Positions 10,326-22,979 are shown, counted from the stretch's first letter. The stretch: DNA of 64,000 nucleotides from Ptychodera flava (GCF_041260155.1 NC_091941.1:22262247-22326246), one strand, 5' to 3'. The notes: generated from the sequence alone by a model not told the origin. A program made the numbers and translations.

Positions 10326-13300
10326 ATGAGTACTTTGAATATTGCAACGATAAACGTAAGAGGCCTTAGAGATAAAACAAAAAGAGCGGTTGTATTTAAT
10401 TGGTGTAAAAAAAGTAAATTTCATGTTATATTTTTACAAGAAGTTTACAGTTCAGTAAAAGATGAAAAATTATGGGAAAAAGAGTGGGGAAATAAGATCG
10501 TTTGGAGTCATGGATCACATCATAGTAGAGGAGTGGCAATCTTGTTTTCAAAAGAAAGTGATTTAAGTCTTAATGAAACGTGTTGTGATAGTGAAGGCTG
10601 CATAGTAGCCGCCTCGGTAAGCACTGAAGATGAAAAAGTGTGGTTGGTTAATATTTATACTCCAAATTCACCATTAGTTAAACAAAACTTTTTCACTTCT
10701 TTGGAAAAATTTGTCCAAAAAAATGGAATTTGTTACGATGATATGATTGTATCGGGAGATTTAAATATTGCATTAAATCCTGATTTGGATAAAGATAAAG
10801 GAGATGCGAAATTACCGAGGGATGAAAATCGACAAGCTAGAAAATGCGTTATAGATTTTATGAAGCGTTATCATTTAGTTGATATTTGGAGAAAGCTACA
10901 TCCAAATGAAAGACAATTTACGTGGCGTAGATGTTTGCCTTTTGTTCAATGCAGACTTGACTACCACCTTGTTAGTCAATCCCTGCTGAAATTTGTGATT
11001 AATGCAGAAATAAGCCTGCGGTGAAATCTGACCATTCAGCGGTAGTTTTAAAGTTAAATATTTCTAAAAATGAGAGAGGAAAGGGATACTGGAAATTTAA
11101 TAATAGTCTTTTGGATGATACCGTGTATTTAAACAAGTTTGCCATTTTAATGGACCAACTAAAAGTAAAATACGAAAATATTCGGTCAAATCAGATGAAA
11201 TGGGATTTAATTAAAAGAGATATAAAAGAATTTACAATTAAATATTGTGTAACAAAATCAATGAGTCATAAAAATGAAGTAAGTGAGATATGTGATAAAT
11301 TACAAAAAATGGATAAAATTTTAAGTACCGATCCATCAATATCGCTGTATAATGAGTATAATGGTCTTAAACAAAAACTTGACGATTTATATGCCTATGA
11401 AACTAAAGGCAAACAGATCCGCTCTAGGGCTAAATGGATTGAGTACGGAGAAAAAAGTACGAATATTTTTTTGTTTGGAAAAGAGAAATGGAAATAAAAA
11501 AAGCATAACAAAATTACAGACGGAAAATGGAATATATGTCACTAATAGAAGAGACATTCTAAATGAGGTGACAAGCTTTTACAAAAATCTTTATAGTGAA
11601 CGTAGAAGAGAAACAAATGTGCAAGATTTTTTAACAGGCATTACGGTTCCACAGTTAAGTGATGACCAGAAAAAGTTTTGTGACAAAGAAATATTAGAAG
11701 AAGAATGCCTAAACGCCATGAAAGGAATGAAAAAGAATAAATCACCAGGATATGATGGGCTAACGTTAGAGTTTATGTAAAATGTTGGCCATTGATTAGA
11801 ATATTTGTTTTGCATTGTTACCATGAAAATTTTCAAAGGGGGAGTTGTCGACTTCCCAACGACGGGGAATTATAACTTTGTTACATAAGAAAAAAGAGAC
11901 ACATTTACTTAAAACTGGCGTCCTATCAGTCTTTATGTATAGATTACAAAATTCTTGCGCAGGTATTGGCGAACAGATTGAAAACTGTCATGCCAACACT
12001 GGTTAATTTTGATCAAGTGGGATATATGAAAAACAGGCAAGCAAGTGAAGTCTTAGAGTGATTAATGATATATATGATTATACATTAAAATATAATAAAC
12101 CAGGAGTTGCTATATATATTGATTTCGAAAAAGCTTTCGATTCAGTCGATTGGAATTATATTCAAGAAGTGTTGACTTTATTTCGTTTTGGTACAAATAT
12201 GCAAAAATGGTTCAGAGTAATGTACAATGGTATTGAAAGTTGTATAAATAATTGCGGGTGGGTGACAGAGTTTTTCAGTTTAGGAAGAGGGGTACGTCAG
12301 GGATGCCCCTTAAGTGCACAATTATTTATTCTCTGTGTAGAAATATTGGCATGTAAAATAAGGCAGTCCATAGATATCGAGGGCATTGAGATACCTGAAT
12401 TAAATCAACAAAAAGAACTTCGTATCGCACAACTTGCAGATGATACAACTATTTTTGTCAAAAATGAGAAATCAGTGAAAAAAGTCTTGGAAATTATGGA
12501 AAGTTTTCAGCACATATCGGGTTTAAAAATGAATAAAGATAAAACAGAAGCGACTTGGATTGGAAGCCTTAGAAATTCTAACCGTGTATTGGAGAGATAA
12601 AATGGTCATCAGAACCAATCAAAGTCCTTGGAGTATATGTAGGTTATAACAAGGAGAAATGTGAAAAATTAAATTGGGAGCCAAAAATAGCGAAATTACA
12701 AAATACATTTAATTCTTGGAAAATGAGAAATCTAACGCCTTTTGGGAAAATTACAATTATCAAAAGTTTAGGGTTATCAAATCTTTTGTATTTAGCAACG
12801 GTGTTAAGTGTACCAAGAGATGTTGCTAAGAGAATTGACAAAATAATTTATGATTTTTTAGATTGTGCAAAATATAAGGTAAAAAAGGGGGTTCTCATGT
12901 CTCCTGTTATTAAAGGAGGGATAAATATGCCAAGTTTTACTGAGCTTGCAGTAGCAATCAAATTTTCATGGTATAGGAAGCTGTTTGATAATAGTTGTGC
13001 CAAATGGAAAAACTTTTTCTCGTTTTATTTACAGAAAGATAAAGACTGGGGAATACTTAGATCTTACATTAATCCCGATAATATCCCAATCCAGATTGTT
13101 AACAAGATTTCTGATTTTTATAGTGATTGTCTGTATGTATGGTTTAAAGTATATAATCAACAGACTGTTGAACAACAAAAAAGACGTTTACTTTGGAATG
13201 ACTTTTATAGTATTTTTGTGTCAACAATTGTTGATGACTATTTAAATGTTTTTGTTATTAATGGAGTTCAGATAGAAATAAGACATATGAAAACAAAAGT

Positions 13301-13851
13301 TATCTATGAAATTTTGATGGAAAGTAATTTGATCAAAACAAGTGCCATTTCAGTTTGGGAAATGGAATGTAATTGTAATTTTGATGAAAGTAAACTGTGG
13401 ACAGCTAAGAAAATCACTCCAGAAAACAAAATTACACTCATTTCATTGGAAATTTATGATACGCAGAGTGCCAAATGCTATGAAGTTATTTCAATGGAAG
13501 ATTAGAAATTCTCCTTTGTGTGATGCATGTAAAGTGTGGGATACATATAAACATAGATACTGGGATTGTATAGTTGCTAAGAATATATGGAAATATGTTG
13601 AAAATATCTTGGAAAAAGTATTGGGTTTCAAATTGTTACTGAATTATAAAATAATTGTAGGAGGAATTGAAATGAAAAGGAAAAAAGATAAATTAGTAAA
13701 CTTGATTATTTTAATAGGAAAATGGGCTATACATAAATACAACACCTGTAATTTGAAGTATTCTATTCCATCTACTGTAGTGATTAAAAGTGAGCTATTA
13801 CAGAGAGCTCAAGCACAAAATTTCAAGCTTTTACGCGATGTAATATGTTAA
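10326..13851 (+). pseudogene. Tx1/L1-like LINE ORF2: endonuclease and reverse transcriptase
   Basis: The endonuclease spans about 10326-11050 (ATINVRGL, FLQEVY, SGDLNIALN, CRLDYHLVS, KSDHSAVV). The RT spans about 11700-12600, with KKNKSPGYDGLTLEF, IDFEKAFDSVDW, RGVRQGCPLS and the catalytic LADDTTIF. The C-terminal part (about 12700-13850) ends with a Cys/His cluster (CDACKVWDTYKHRYWDC). At least five frame breaks are seen between 11020 and 13510. ORF2 of this group makes the target nick and the cDNA. An intact copy would be about 1,170 residues. Confidence 0.85.
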
Positions 13852-13958
13852 ATATTTCATTTCATACACTGTAAGTTAGGATGTCTTTTTCTTTTGATGT
13901 GTAGTGAAAAATTATTGAAGTTGAATAAATATGTAAATAAAAATAAAAAAAAAAAAAA

Positions 13959-13972
13959 AGATCCCTCAGAAA
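13959..13972. repeat. target-site duplication, right copy (AGATCCCTCAGAAA)
   Basis: Perfect repeat of 8691-8704, directly after the A-rich tail of the inserted LINE. Confidence 0.92.
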
Positions 13973-15873
13973 CAGGGTTGTTCACACCATTACTTTCGCA
14001 AAGCGCAGGTACTATAAAGATATTTTCAGTAGCAATTCCAACAACCCGTCCGTTATTTGGCGCTCTGTGAATGAAATTTTGTCTCAGGGTGATATTCGTA
14101 CACAAAGCCCTTGCATTCAGAGTGATGGAAGATTACTAAGAAACCATAAGGACATAGCCCAGGCATTTAATGTTCATTTTACTGGAATTACTGATAAGTA
14201 TCGTAACTGTATCAATGTTTCAAATGATTTGAGTATTACTGCAGCATGGGTTAATTCAAAAGTACGCTCAATCCCTGTTACTTTTCAAATTCCCCCTGTC
14301 TCAGTTAATTTTGTAAAAGAGCAGCTTTCTCTATTGGATGATAGTAAATCTGCTGGAAGGGACAATATATCTCCCAGACTTTTGAAACTTGTTGCAAATT
14401 GTATAGCAGATTCTGTCACCAGTATTTTCAACATGTCTATTTTCAATGGCATTTTTCCTGATTGCTTCAAAAGTGCCAAGATTGTTCCTATACATAAGTG
14501 TGGTTCATAGTGACATTAACAACTATAGGCCTATTTCTCTTTTACCTATTCTATCAAAAATTTTAGAGAAACATGTTTATAATAGTTTGTACAATTTTTT
14601 GCATAGTAATAACTTAATTGTTGACTCTTAATCTGGTTTTAGAAAGTTACACTCATGTCATACTGCTCTGCTTAAGTTAAACGATCAACTTCTCAGCAAT
14701 ATGGATCAGGGTTTGTACAGTGGCTTAATGTTTTTAGACTTGTGTAAAGCTTTCGATCTTGTTGATCATGACATGTTGCTTAAGAAACTTTTTACTTATG
14801 GTGTAACTGGGTCATCTTTAAATTGGTTCCGCTCCTACATGACCGGTAGAAACCAGCTTGTCAGTTATATGTCTAGCTGAAAACTCTGACGTGTTACCAG
14901 TTACTTGTGGAGTCCCACAGGGCTCTATACTGGGACCACTTCTGTTTTTAATTTTCATAAATGATCTTCCACTGTGTCTCAATGGGAGCAATTTGGAAAT
15001 GTTTGCAGATGACCAGACCATGTGTGTTTCCGGGGCTACCATAGAAAATGTCAACTTCAGTTTGAATGAGGATCTTATGCCGGTTTCAAACTGGGTTTCC
15101 AACAATGCTATGTCAATTAATACCACTAAAACAAAATGTATGGTTGTTGCATTACGTCCTAAAATCAAGCTTTTTACTGATTCTGATGCCCCTTTCACTA
15201 TTCAAATCAACAACACTCCAATTGTAAATGTTTTTACTCACACACTGCTAGGTGTGCAAATTGACAACATCTTAAGTTGGGATGATCACATTAATAAGCT
15301 ATGTAAGAATTTGTCTATGAGAATTGGAATTTTGCGTAAACTGCGCCCTTTCACTCAGAGAAATGTACTACTCTTGGTTTACAATGCGTTATTTCTTTCT
15401 GTAGTCGATTATTGTTGCACTGTCTGGGGTAGCACTTCCAAAACAAATCTCCAGAAATTGTATAAACTCCAGAAAAGAGCTGGCAGGGTATTTTAGGTGT
15501 CGATACATCTGTTTCCTCTCGAATTGTTTTCACTAGTCTCCATTGGTTGCCCATAGACTTTCGTATTACTTATTTTACTGCTGTAATGACTTTTAAAGCT
15601 CTACACAATCTTGCACCTTCCTATTTATGTAATCTATTCCGTCCTCTCACAGAAATGCATCATTTAAATACGCGCAACACTAGTCATGGTAATTTATACA
15701 CGCCGTCATTTAGAACGGCTATGGGTAAAAGATCATTCGCTTATCGAGCAGTTAAAATTTGGAACGCTATTCCCCCGTCCGTTCGTAGTTGTGAAACTTT
15801 GTTATCCTTTAAATCCACATTACGTAATTATCTGTATGCTAAGTTCATGGACGAGGGCTCTGATTTGGATTGA
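13973..15873 (+). pseudogene. CR1-like LINE ORF2, reverse transcriptase half
   Basis: Continues the host LINE after the insertion. RT blocks in order are [60 protein letters not shown] and the catalytic FADDQT near 15006. A C-terminal [22 protein letters not shown] region and a final helix-rich segment follow to 15873. Breaks include a frame change near 14509, an in-frame TAA near 14630 where CAA (Gln) is expected, and frame changes near 14870 and 15490. The GVPQGSxLGPLLF block is typical of CR1/L2/jockey-group RTs. Confidence 0.87.
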
Positions 15874-16051
15874 TTTTGTCTTGTTGGACCTTTGTTCCAT
15901 TTTAGTTTCGCATGTTTATTTATCGAAATGTCCCCAATTCAATAATTTTTCCATGTATGCTTTCTCTTTGTATGACAATGGACTTATTTTAGAGGGCTCT
16001 GATGGAAATTACAATTCATTTTGTAAATCAGACTACCCTCGTTAAATAAAG

Positions 16052-16052
<1 letters not shown>

Positions 16053-16083
<31 letters not shown>
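16053..16083. repeat. (AAT)n 3' tail of the CR1-like LINE
   Basis: About ten AAT repeats directly follow an AATAAAG-like signal. Short-repeat tails of this kind mark the 3' ends of CR1/L2-group LINEs. Confidence 0.85.
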
Positions 16084-16085
<2 letters not shown>

Positions 16086-16203
16086 GTAAACTAATTTAAC
16101 ATTTAATTTGACAGAATAACAACTTTGACCATCTGCGCTAATTCAAGAACAAGGTCGATGACGTGTTCTGAACTGTACAGGCTGTATACGAGATTTAAAA
16201 AGT

Positions 16204-19200
16204 TCAAACGACCTCCAAGAACAGGGTGTTGGCGGTTTTTCTCGATCCCTCGTTGTCTTCTTCTAGACATTGGTAAAGCAGCGGAGTTGACAACACTAAA
16301 AGAAAGGCAACGGTCAATATGGCACCTGCAGCGTAGAATGCCACGTCGTAGTCACCGGTTGTGTCGAATACGTTACCTGGAATGAAAAACATTAATTTGT
16401 TAAAAGAGGCTCGGGATAATCTACCTATAGAGGGCACACAGTCTCCTCTTTTGTAAATCCATTACATATACAACCCACTTAATTTGATATAACGGTCACG
16501 AACAACTTATACCTGTGTGACACGCACTGTAACTTCACCATTGTTACCAATAAAGCAATTTAATTATGAAAATCCTTTCAACCACTCAAAAGATACATGT
16601 ACATGTAGTTGCGTTTTTTAAGTGGATATTTCGCTAGTCGGAGGGATGTAGTGTTATATGGTTCGAAGTGTGTGCAAAATGTAGGTTCGACACATAGGCT
16701 GTTGATGTACTTCTTTTTGGGCGTGAGCGATTCCCATACCTGCAAGGACAATGCCGATGGACTGGCCGACTCCGGCCAATGGTCTACATAGAGTTAACCC
16801 AAAGGAACTTCCTACCGCCTCTACTATGCGAACACTCCGCCCATCGAATGTATCGGTCACACAGCACTTGGCGAATCCATGAATCAATGCGTAGGCAAAT
16901 AAGAACGCCAGGGTATCTCCCATCGGCGTTAGGCAGTTTGTCACGGCCGCCATGGCAACGGCGACCGCCGCGATCGTATAGGAAGAGAAGTTGTGCGAGA
17001 AGAAGTACAGCGCCACTCGCGATACCAGTGTGCCGACGGAGATCGCTGGAACAAGGAAGGTAGCCCAAAGTTCGTCCTGTCCCGATGCCAGTGCACGGTG
17101 ATTGAGGTGTACAACCGGCACATAGAGAGACAATCCGAGGAGAAAATATATCAGAAGGTGCATAACGTAACAGGGTTTGGTCTTCACCAGGGCCAGGTCG
17201 TTGGTAAACGGATACACAGTTCGGACTTTGCCGCTCGGATTCCTCACCACGCTGGACATGTCGTTCACCGACCTCGACGCATCCGACGACGTTGGTGGCG
17301 TGGCACGCCCTCCAGAGTTGCTCACGGAATTGGCAGAATCGCCACTGCTGCCGCTGACGTATTCGCTTTGTGTCAAGTTCGTGGTCGTGACGGTGCTGGC
17401 GACCCGCCCCATCGGCTTCTTCAAAAGTAACGAACACGCACATATATTTAGCAAAGTGGCGCTGATCACCAACAGCGATGCGTCCCACTGGTATACGCGG
17501 ATCAGAAACTTGCAAGCAATTGGGACGATGACACCTCCCAGTGCACCGCTTGAAATGACGACCAAGTTAAATGGTTTGCGTTGTCTATAGTTCACTTCTA
17601 AATATTGCAGTGAAGGAGGTATGATGAGTCCAAAAGCAATACCTGAAAAATAAAAGATTTTCTTTTAAAAAGCAAAGAAGACAACAAAACACGCACTGAC
17701 AAAAAGCCCAAATTAATGCTGACCCATTTTTGTTCACTCTAATCATCATTCATCTTCGGCCCTACTGTGTGCGAATGTATTCTGCCAATTTTGAAAGAAA
17801 TGTCTGTGTTTAGTGAAGTATACCACTGGCCCATCTTCAATTAAATCCCAGACAAATACAGTGGTAGTAGTCAGGGGTATATACTACGGGAGTTTTTCAA
17901 GACTGTTGTTTTCAAGTCAAAGGTGAGTGAAGAAAGGTGAGTGAAGAAAAATCAAACAAATTTGAACTTTCAAAAATAATGATCTGGATAATTCTTCTCC
18001 GTAGAGAACACATGCGAAAATGTTCACCATCGCGAATGGTTCGCTGTGTAGGAGTTTGGTGTTTGAGGGCGCTATTCGCCTTACCTGCCATGATACCGTG
18101 ACTGAAGAAGAGGATAGAAAAGTAATCGGAGAATGCGGTGATTATCAAAGCCATGCTCATCATGTATCCTCCGGTACAAATCAAAGGACGGGCACCCAGG
18201 TTATGCATCACTGCAGACGAGAGTGGACCTGGAAATCGAGAAAACAGTACGAGTTGTTGTGTTTTGAACCCCTTAAGTAGACTGGGTTTCAATAAAGAGA
18301 GACATTTAAAACTGTAAGCACATCGAAAAAAATTGCACATTGCCCTTGCCCTTCACATTAGGACGTACTTTCCAAAGCGAATGGTTCCGTGTGCTTTGCC
18401 TCCTTATGAGTGTACAGTCTCATAAAACTGGTATGTATCCACGGACATTCTTAGTCTCGCAAGTCATACCTCGATCCTGTACTTGCCTCAAGAAGTAGCC
18501 GGCGAGGCGTGCAGGATGAGGAGCGAGCAATCCGCGGTTGCTCGCTGCGCACGTCTTCGCCGGTCTTTCCGCACTTTGCTGTCAATATTACTCAGTCTCA
18601 GGTTCGTGGTTTGGTCAAGGTGCAGGCGACCTGCTGAGGCGGCCTGCTGCTGATGCCAAACGTTTGCACAGAGAGTTAATTTGCATATTTTGTTTTGTGC
18701 GAAATAAAATCTTATGAGTTGTGCAGTTCGTTTGTTTGTGGTGAAAGGAAAAGAAATCTACCCTGTCTGATCATTGAATGAAATAATCATCAATACTATA
18801 CAAATAACGCAAATCCACTTTTCTTGAAATCGTATGTAGATAGGAGGGACAGGCGGTAGGGATATCGACGGCTGAATAAGCGCACCACCAGTTGCCGTCT
18901 ACTATTTGAAAAATCTATCATAAAAAATGACAAGAAATACATATATGACTGTTTTGAACTTGGGTAATATCATAAACTTTTTGATAGATAATTTTACTAG
19001 GGTTCTAGGATTGTTAAAACTAATGCAGTGCTACTTTCGCCCGAGTGAAGGCAATTATGACTACGATATTTCCCTCAGGCTGTCAGCGCCACCACCACGC
19101 CCTCAGAGAATTGACTTACTTATCATCATGGGAAGGCCGAACTGAAGAGCCGCAATGCACGAAACCTGGCGAGCACTGACGAGAAAATACCGTGTCAGCT

Positions 19201-19370
19201 CCGTGAAGTACACACTAAAGGACACCTGGAAGCCTACGGCAAGGAAGAGGACAACGCCGATGGCCGAAGCTGTGACGTAATCACGTGACGTCATGCCGGT
19301 TTCCCTGTCGCAGCTATGCCGGCTGTTCTGAGTCATGGTGTTGTTTGACAAGATTGGAGTCAATCCACTT
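16204..19370 (-). CDS. SLC16-like (monocarboxylate transporter family) membrane protein, four exons
   Basis: The deduced coding exons are 19336-19120, 18228-18085, 17642-16740 and 16376-16204. All three introns are phase 1 with GT/AG ends, giving 478 residues plus stop. The first exon has an acceptor at 19371 and 34 bases of 5' UTR, so an upstream non-coding exon is likely. Hydrophobic helices alternate in a twelve-helix major-facilitator layout. A hydrophilic Ser/Thr-rich loop at about residues 195-275 separates the halves, as in MCTs. Family-like pieces are PLSSAVMHNLGARP (helix 2-3) and AGNVFDTTGDYDVAFY (before the last helix). The N-terminus lacks the DGGWGW motif seen in the neighbour at 2921-3128 and has RDYVTASAIGVV instead. 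It may be an orphan MCT with an unusual substrate or a non-transporting relative. Confidence 0.85.
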
Positions 19371-20751
19371 CTGAAAAAAAAGCAAGAATTGAAAATCCAA
19401 ATCACAGTTCAAGTGTTGATACGCAAGAAATGCAACTCGACAACGCTAATCCTCCATTCACCATGGTGAAGGAAACAAGACTACCCTTTACCATATAGGT
19501 CTGAATCAACGAAACCTTCACTGGAAACACAGAACAAATACCTAACACAGAAAATAGGGTTCTAATCAGTATAAGACAGTCCGGCCAAAAAAAGCCATAA
19601 AAAGACTTATATTAATGCACCCTAAATTTAATCATCTGTTCCGGCGACATTTCAAAATGGTGGCCATGAGATGCCCGTCGTGTTGATTTGAAAATATGTA
19701 AAATATCAAAATTCACTTTGTGTGACCATGTTTGTGGTCGGTGATCATAGGCCGCGGTCACTTTGCAGTCGCGCGCTAGATGCCGGTTCTCTCTGTAACT
19801 CATCTTACAGCAGCAACTCAAATCGACAAGTGCTTTGTGTACTTTACTGTTTATCATGAAGAGAGGAACAACTGACAGTCACCCTTTTATTTTCAATCAC
19901 AAATAATATTTGCAAAATTTGGCTCCACAGTGTTCATTACGAGTTCAGATTAATATTTTACACATTTTCCGTTGTTCGTGTGTATTATCCATTGCGTAAT
20001 ATATTTGGCAACTTTACAATATGATGACTTCGGATTAAGGCCCTCGTCGTCCCTCACTCAATACTAACACAGCGTTTAAAAATGGTTAACGATCAAGCCA
20101 TAGTGTTTTCCCGTCGACGGATCATGTTGCAAAAAAGAATAATTGAATGAGTACATAGAGAGACTGGCTGGACCGTGTTATAATAATCTCGGGGATGCAA
20201 TATTGAAGTGATAATTTCTGAGAAATAAAACTGGTCTCAAATGGTTTTATATGCAGTACTCAATTGGTGCTACCAATAGCAATATGAATATTACGATAGA
20301 TGAAACACTGAAAACGGCAACATAGCCATGGTCAAACAACGAAAGGACTTACATTATTGCTTCTGTATTCAGTTAGAGGCTCGCCAATGTTGACTTGAAT
20401 TGACGAGTACGCGTTAAATCACAATCCAGTCGTGGGGTGAACACTGCTGCGGTCAATGCGCAATCGTGACCAAAAGAGGTACCACACTACAGAGGACCGA
20501 TTGGATGTTCAAGGCTGCGCATGTGCATCGGTAGTATTTGTATTAATACTTTCCCTGGTCGTATCACATCGGCTGATTGCCATTCAAACAAGGGGTTGAA
20601 ATTATGCAAAAAAAAGGATCAGGCCAATCGATCCCGACGGTGGCGTATGGATTTGCCTCGAAAATCTGACATGATTAATAAAATCAACAGATCGTTTTAA
20701 TTCCATAGTTTGCTTAGTGCTATTTCTGAAGGGGGTTGTCCTGTATATTTT
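19371..20751. other. intergenic between transporter and RING gene
   Basis: No coding signal. It probably holds the 5' UTR exon and promoter of the minus-strand transporter and the 3' UTR of the RING gene, but I could not place either from sequence alone. Confidence 0.35.
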
Positions 20752-21864
20752 TTAGTCCAGTGTGTATAAATACGACAAAAATAAGAGCAATTGCCAGGCA
20801 ACATACCGACGCCTGTCCTCTCCATGAACCATTCCAACAGGTACAGCGCCCTCATCAACTTCACTGGCAACTTTTCCGAGTCCATCTTCTCTTTGTATCA
20901 TATGCATGATTTCCTCAGTGCCCGAGCTGCCGGAAAGTGGTCCCTCCACTTGACAGAGGTCTGACTTTCCATCGACAGATCCATCTTCACATGTGTTTGA
21001 GATCTCTGCCGCCGACTGAACCGGGACGGGCGTAAGCGCATTCGAAATCTTCCCCTTTGACGCTAATACTGAGTTAATGGACGACACTTCACCTTGCTGC
21101 ACATCACCCTCTTCTTTGACCACATTTTTGAAAAAGTCTGCGACAAAACTCTCAACAGTTATCTGCTCCACACGTCCAGCTTCGACTTGAGAAAGTCTTG
21201 CCTCGCCATCCTTTACGGGAGGCGGTACCACCACAGCACAGTCTACGTATCTGCCAGACAAGTGATCGATCATTCTAATGTCCATCTGGTCGGTGACGTT
21301 GTTGTCGTCATCGTCAATAGTAGGCCCATCGCTGTCGGACGAGTCTCCATCAGCTTTTGTCGGGCTAGATTTGGAATTAAAACGAATACTTCGCCCCTGA
21401 CGACACGCATCAGTTTCATCGCCATCGGTGTCGCTCTGGTGGCAATCATACGACGATTCCACATAATAAGGGGATCGGCCGCCATATACATTCAGGCACC
21501 TTCGGTGTCGATACTTCCTGGCATATTGTATCATAAACCTCTGTCGACTCCTTCTCCGACTTTCCGTGGATCCAGAAAGATCAACTTCTCGACGACCCGT
21601 CTCAATGACCCAGTTGACCTCGGCCTCATTTTCACATTCGGGGCAGATGATCTCGATGGTCCATTCCGGGAGGAGGGATACCGTGGTATCACGCTCGAGA
21701 ACCAGACATTCGACACACCTCCGACAGTGCGTATGTCCGCAAGTAAGTTCCTTCGGTTCTTGAATTTTTTGCCGACAAACCAAGCACCATTCTGGGTCCC
21801 GGAACCCTGATAGATTGTAAGAACGTGCGGCTTCGTTCAGTGCGTTTCCCTTGATTTGAGACAT
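20752..21864 (-). CDS. RING-finger (C3HC4) protein, probable E3 ubiquitin ligase
   Basis: The 370-codon frame starts at ATG 21864. The zinc ligands are Cys27, Cys30, Cys42, His44, Cys47, Cys50, Cys74 and Cys77 (CLVC...CGHTHCRRC...CPEC), a C3HC4 RING as in TRIM/RNF E3 ligases. The gap between the third ligand pair and the last (23 residues) is long. After it comes an Arg-rich stretch (RRSRQRF, KYRHRRC) and then an acidic, Ser/Asp-rich region without a recognised domain. A good donor (GTATGT, intron starting at 20806) lies just after GEDRRR, so the last 18 codons may be intronic and the protein may continue in an exon not found. No B-box or coiled coil is visible. Confidence 0.8.
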   Translation of the reverse strand: MSQIKGNALNEAARSYNLSGFRDPEWCLVCRQKIQEPKELTCGHTHCRRCVECLVLERDTTVSLLPEWTIEIICPECENEAEVNWVIETGRREVDLSGSTESRRRSRQRFMIQYARKYRHRRCLNVYGGRSPYYVESSYDCHQSDTDGDETDACRQGRSIRFNSKSSPTKADGDSSDSDGPTIDDDDNNVTDQMDIRMIDHLSGRYVDCAVVVPPPVKDGEARLSQVEAGRVEQITVESFVADFFKNVVKEEGDVQQGEVSSINSVLASKGKISNALTPVPVQSAAEISNTCEDGSVDGKSDLCQVEGPLSGSSGTEEIMHMIQREDGLGKVASEVDEGAVPVGMVHGEDRRRYVAWQLLLFLSYLYTLD

Positions 21865-21979
21865 TCTACCGAAGAATGGTCTACCGAGCTACTGCCCTGA
21901 CCGCTTTCCTTGTGAATATTTTGATGAACGGCTTCATTATTTGAAACTTTGTGGACGCATGAACGCATACTTACACAAA

Positions 21980-22160
21980 AAGAACATCCAATTTTTGACG
22001 AGCGCGAGGTTACCCGTCACCCGCAGATCGTACACGCGCTGCAAAGATAGCGCTCATTTCACGCGCTAACGACCGCGCGCGTAGTCGACTGTCTAATGAT
22101 GCGCGCAGTCGAAGCTGTGTATGCTAAGCGATGCCGTCGGACGCGTGGGCAATGTTTCTG
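21980..22160 (-). promoter_or_regulatory. CpG-rich probable promoter of the RING gene
   Basis: A 180-bp stretch dense in CG dinucleotides and GCGCGC-like strings stands out against AT-rich flanks, about 120 bases upstream of the RING gene's ATG. No TATA box is obvious. Promoter function is inferred from position and composition only. Confidence 0.45.
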
Positions 22161-22169
22161 TATCAAAGG

Positions 22170-22937
22170 ACGGGAAGCGGGAAATTTCATTCTCTTGCTC
22201 AGCGCTAGTGGGCAACTCGAAAGAGATCAAAAGGACTAACAAGGAGTGTCAATCAATCGTTTGAGGCAATTTTCCTGTAGTTAAGGAGAAAGGGTGTGAC
22301 GAAGAGATGGCCGACATTTGGAACTTTTTCCGCCTAGAGAAGGAAAGCTGGGATATATCCTGTTGGAGAGCTGGCAGAAGGGGGGAACTATGGTTGCAGA
22401 GGAAAGTTCCCGTAGAGGGAGGGAAGTTAAGAACAACTATTGTTTTCCCCAAGGTTTAATTTTTGTTCAAAAATCGTTAGAATAGCATTTTTACATGCAA
22501 ACTATTTCTCAAAATAATTCAGTTGACTACGCCTTTGTCTATTCCATTGGAAGAATCGTGGCAAGCGGTTAGAGTTAGCCTTTAAATTTCACAAGCTGTT
22601 CTCAATCATATACCAAAAGCGAATGTATGCCCGACTGCGGGGGGGGGGGGGGGGTTATTGCTATTAATTATATCAATGTCTGTGTTTCTGTAATCTTATT
22701 GGGGATTGTCGTCAAATTGGAGCTCGAACGTCGGAAATTCAACGCCCGAGACCGAGCATCATATTTTTATAAATTGGGGTTACTTTGACAGTACACACAC
22801 GTAAGCAGACGACAAAAAGTGACAGTGCAAGTATGGCAAAGTGCCAAGAGTAAGTGAGGCATTTCTGAAACGAGGATGAAAAAGTGTACATCTTTGTTTG
22901 CAAAATACTAATTATTAAATAATTTTATGTATTTATG
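22170..22937. other. unassigned, with a G homopolymer run
   Basis: No gene seen. A run of about 15 G at 22640-22655 is the only notable simple sequence. Confidence 0.35.
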
Positions 22938-22940
22938 GAT

Positions 22941-22979
<39 letters not shown>

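Larger units (their letters stand above)
8705..13958 (+). mobile_element. Tx1/L1-like LINE inserted into the CR1-like LINE
   Basis: A nearly full-length 5.25 kb non-LTR element with a 5' UTR of about 200 bp, ORF1 with three zinc knuckles, ORF2 with endonuclease and RT, and a short A-rich tail (13941-13958). It is bounded by perfect 14-bp duplications. The L1-type A tail, ORF1 architecture and endonuclease opening (MSTLNIATINVRGLRDK) fit the L1/Tx1 group. ORF2 has several frame breaks, so the copy is inactive. Its intact duplication dates it after the host LINE. Confidence 0.88.
5690..16083 (+). mobile_element. CR1-like LINE, inactive, interrupted by a second LINE
   Basis: This non-LTR retrotransposon has ORF1 (PHD, coiled coil, SGNH esterase, three CCHC knuckles) and ORF2 (AP-type endonuclease, then RT). 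Its coding sequence stops at about 8704 inside the EN-RT linker and resumes at 13973, because a Tx1/L1-like LINE (8705-13958) was inserted. Across the insertion the reading continues exactly (Tyr-Arg-Ser-Leu-Arg-Asn then Arg-Val-Val-His). The 3' end is an (AAT)n tail at 16053-16083, typical of CR1/L2-group elements. PHD plus esterase in ORF1 is a known CR1-like trait. The 5' boundary is approximate. Several frameshifts and stops make it dead. Confidence 0.85.
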
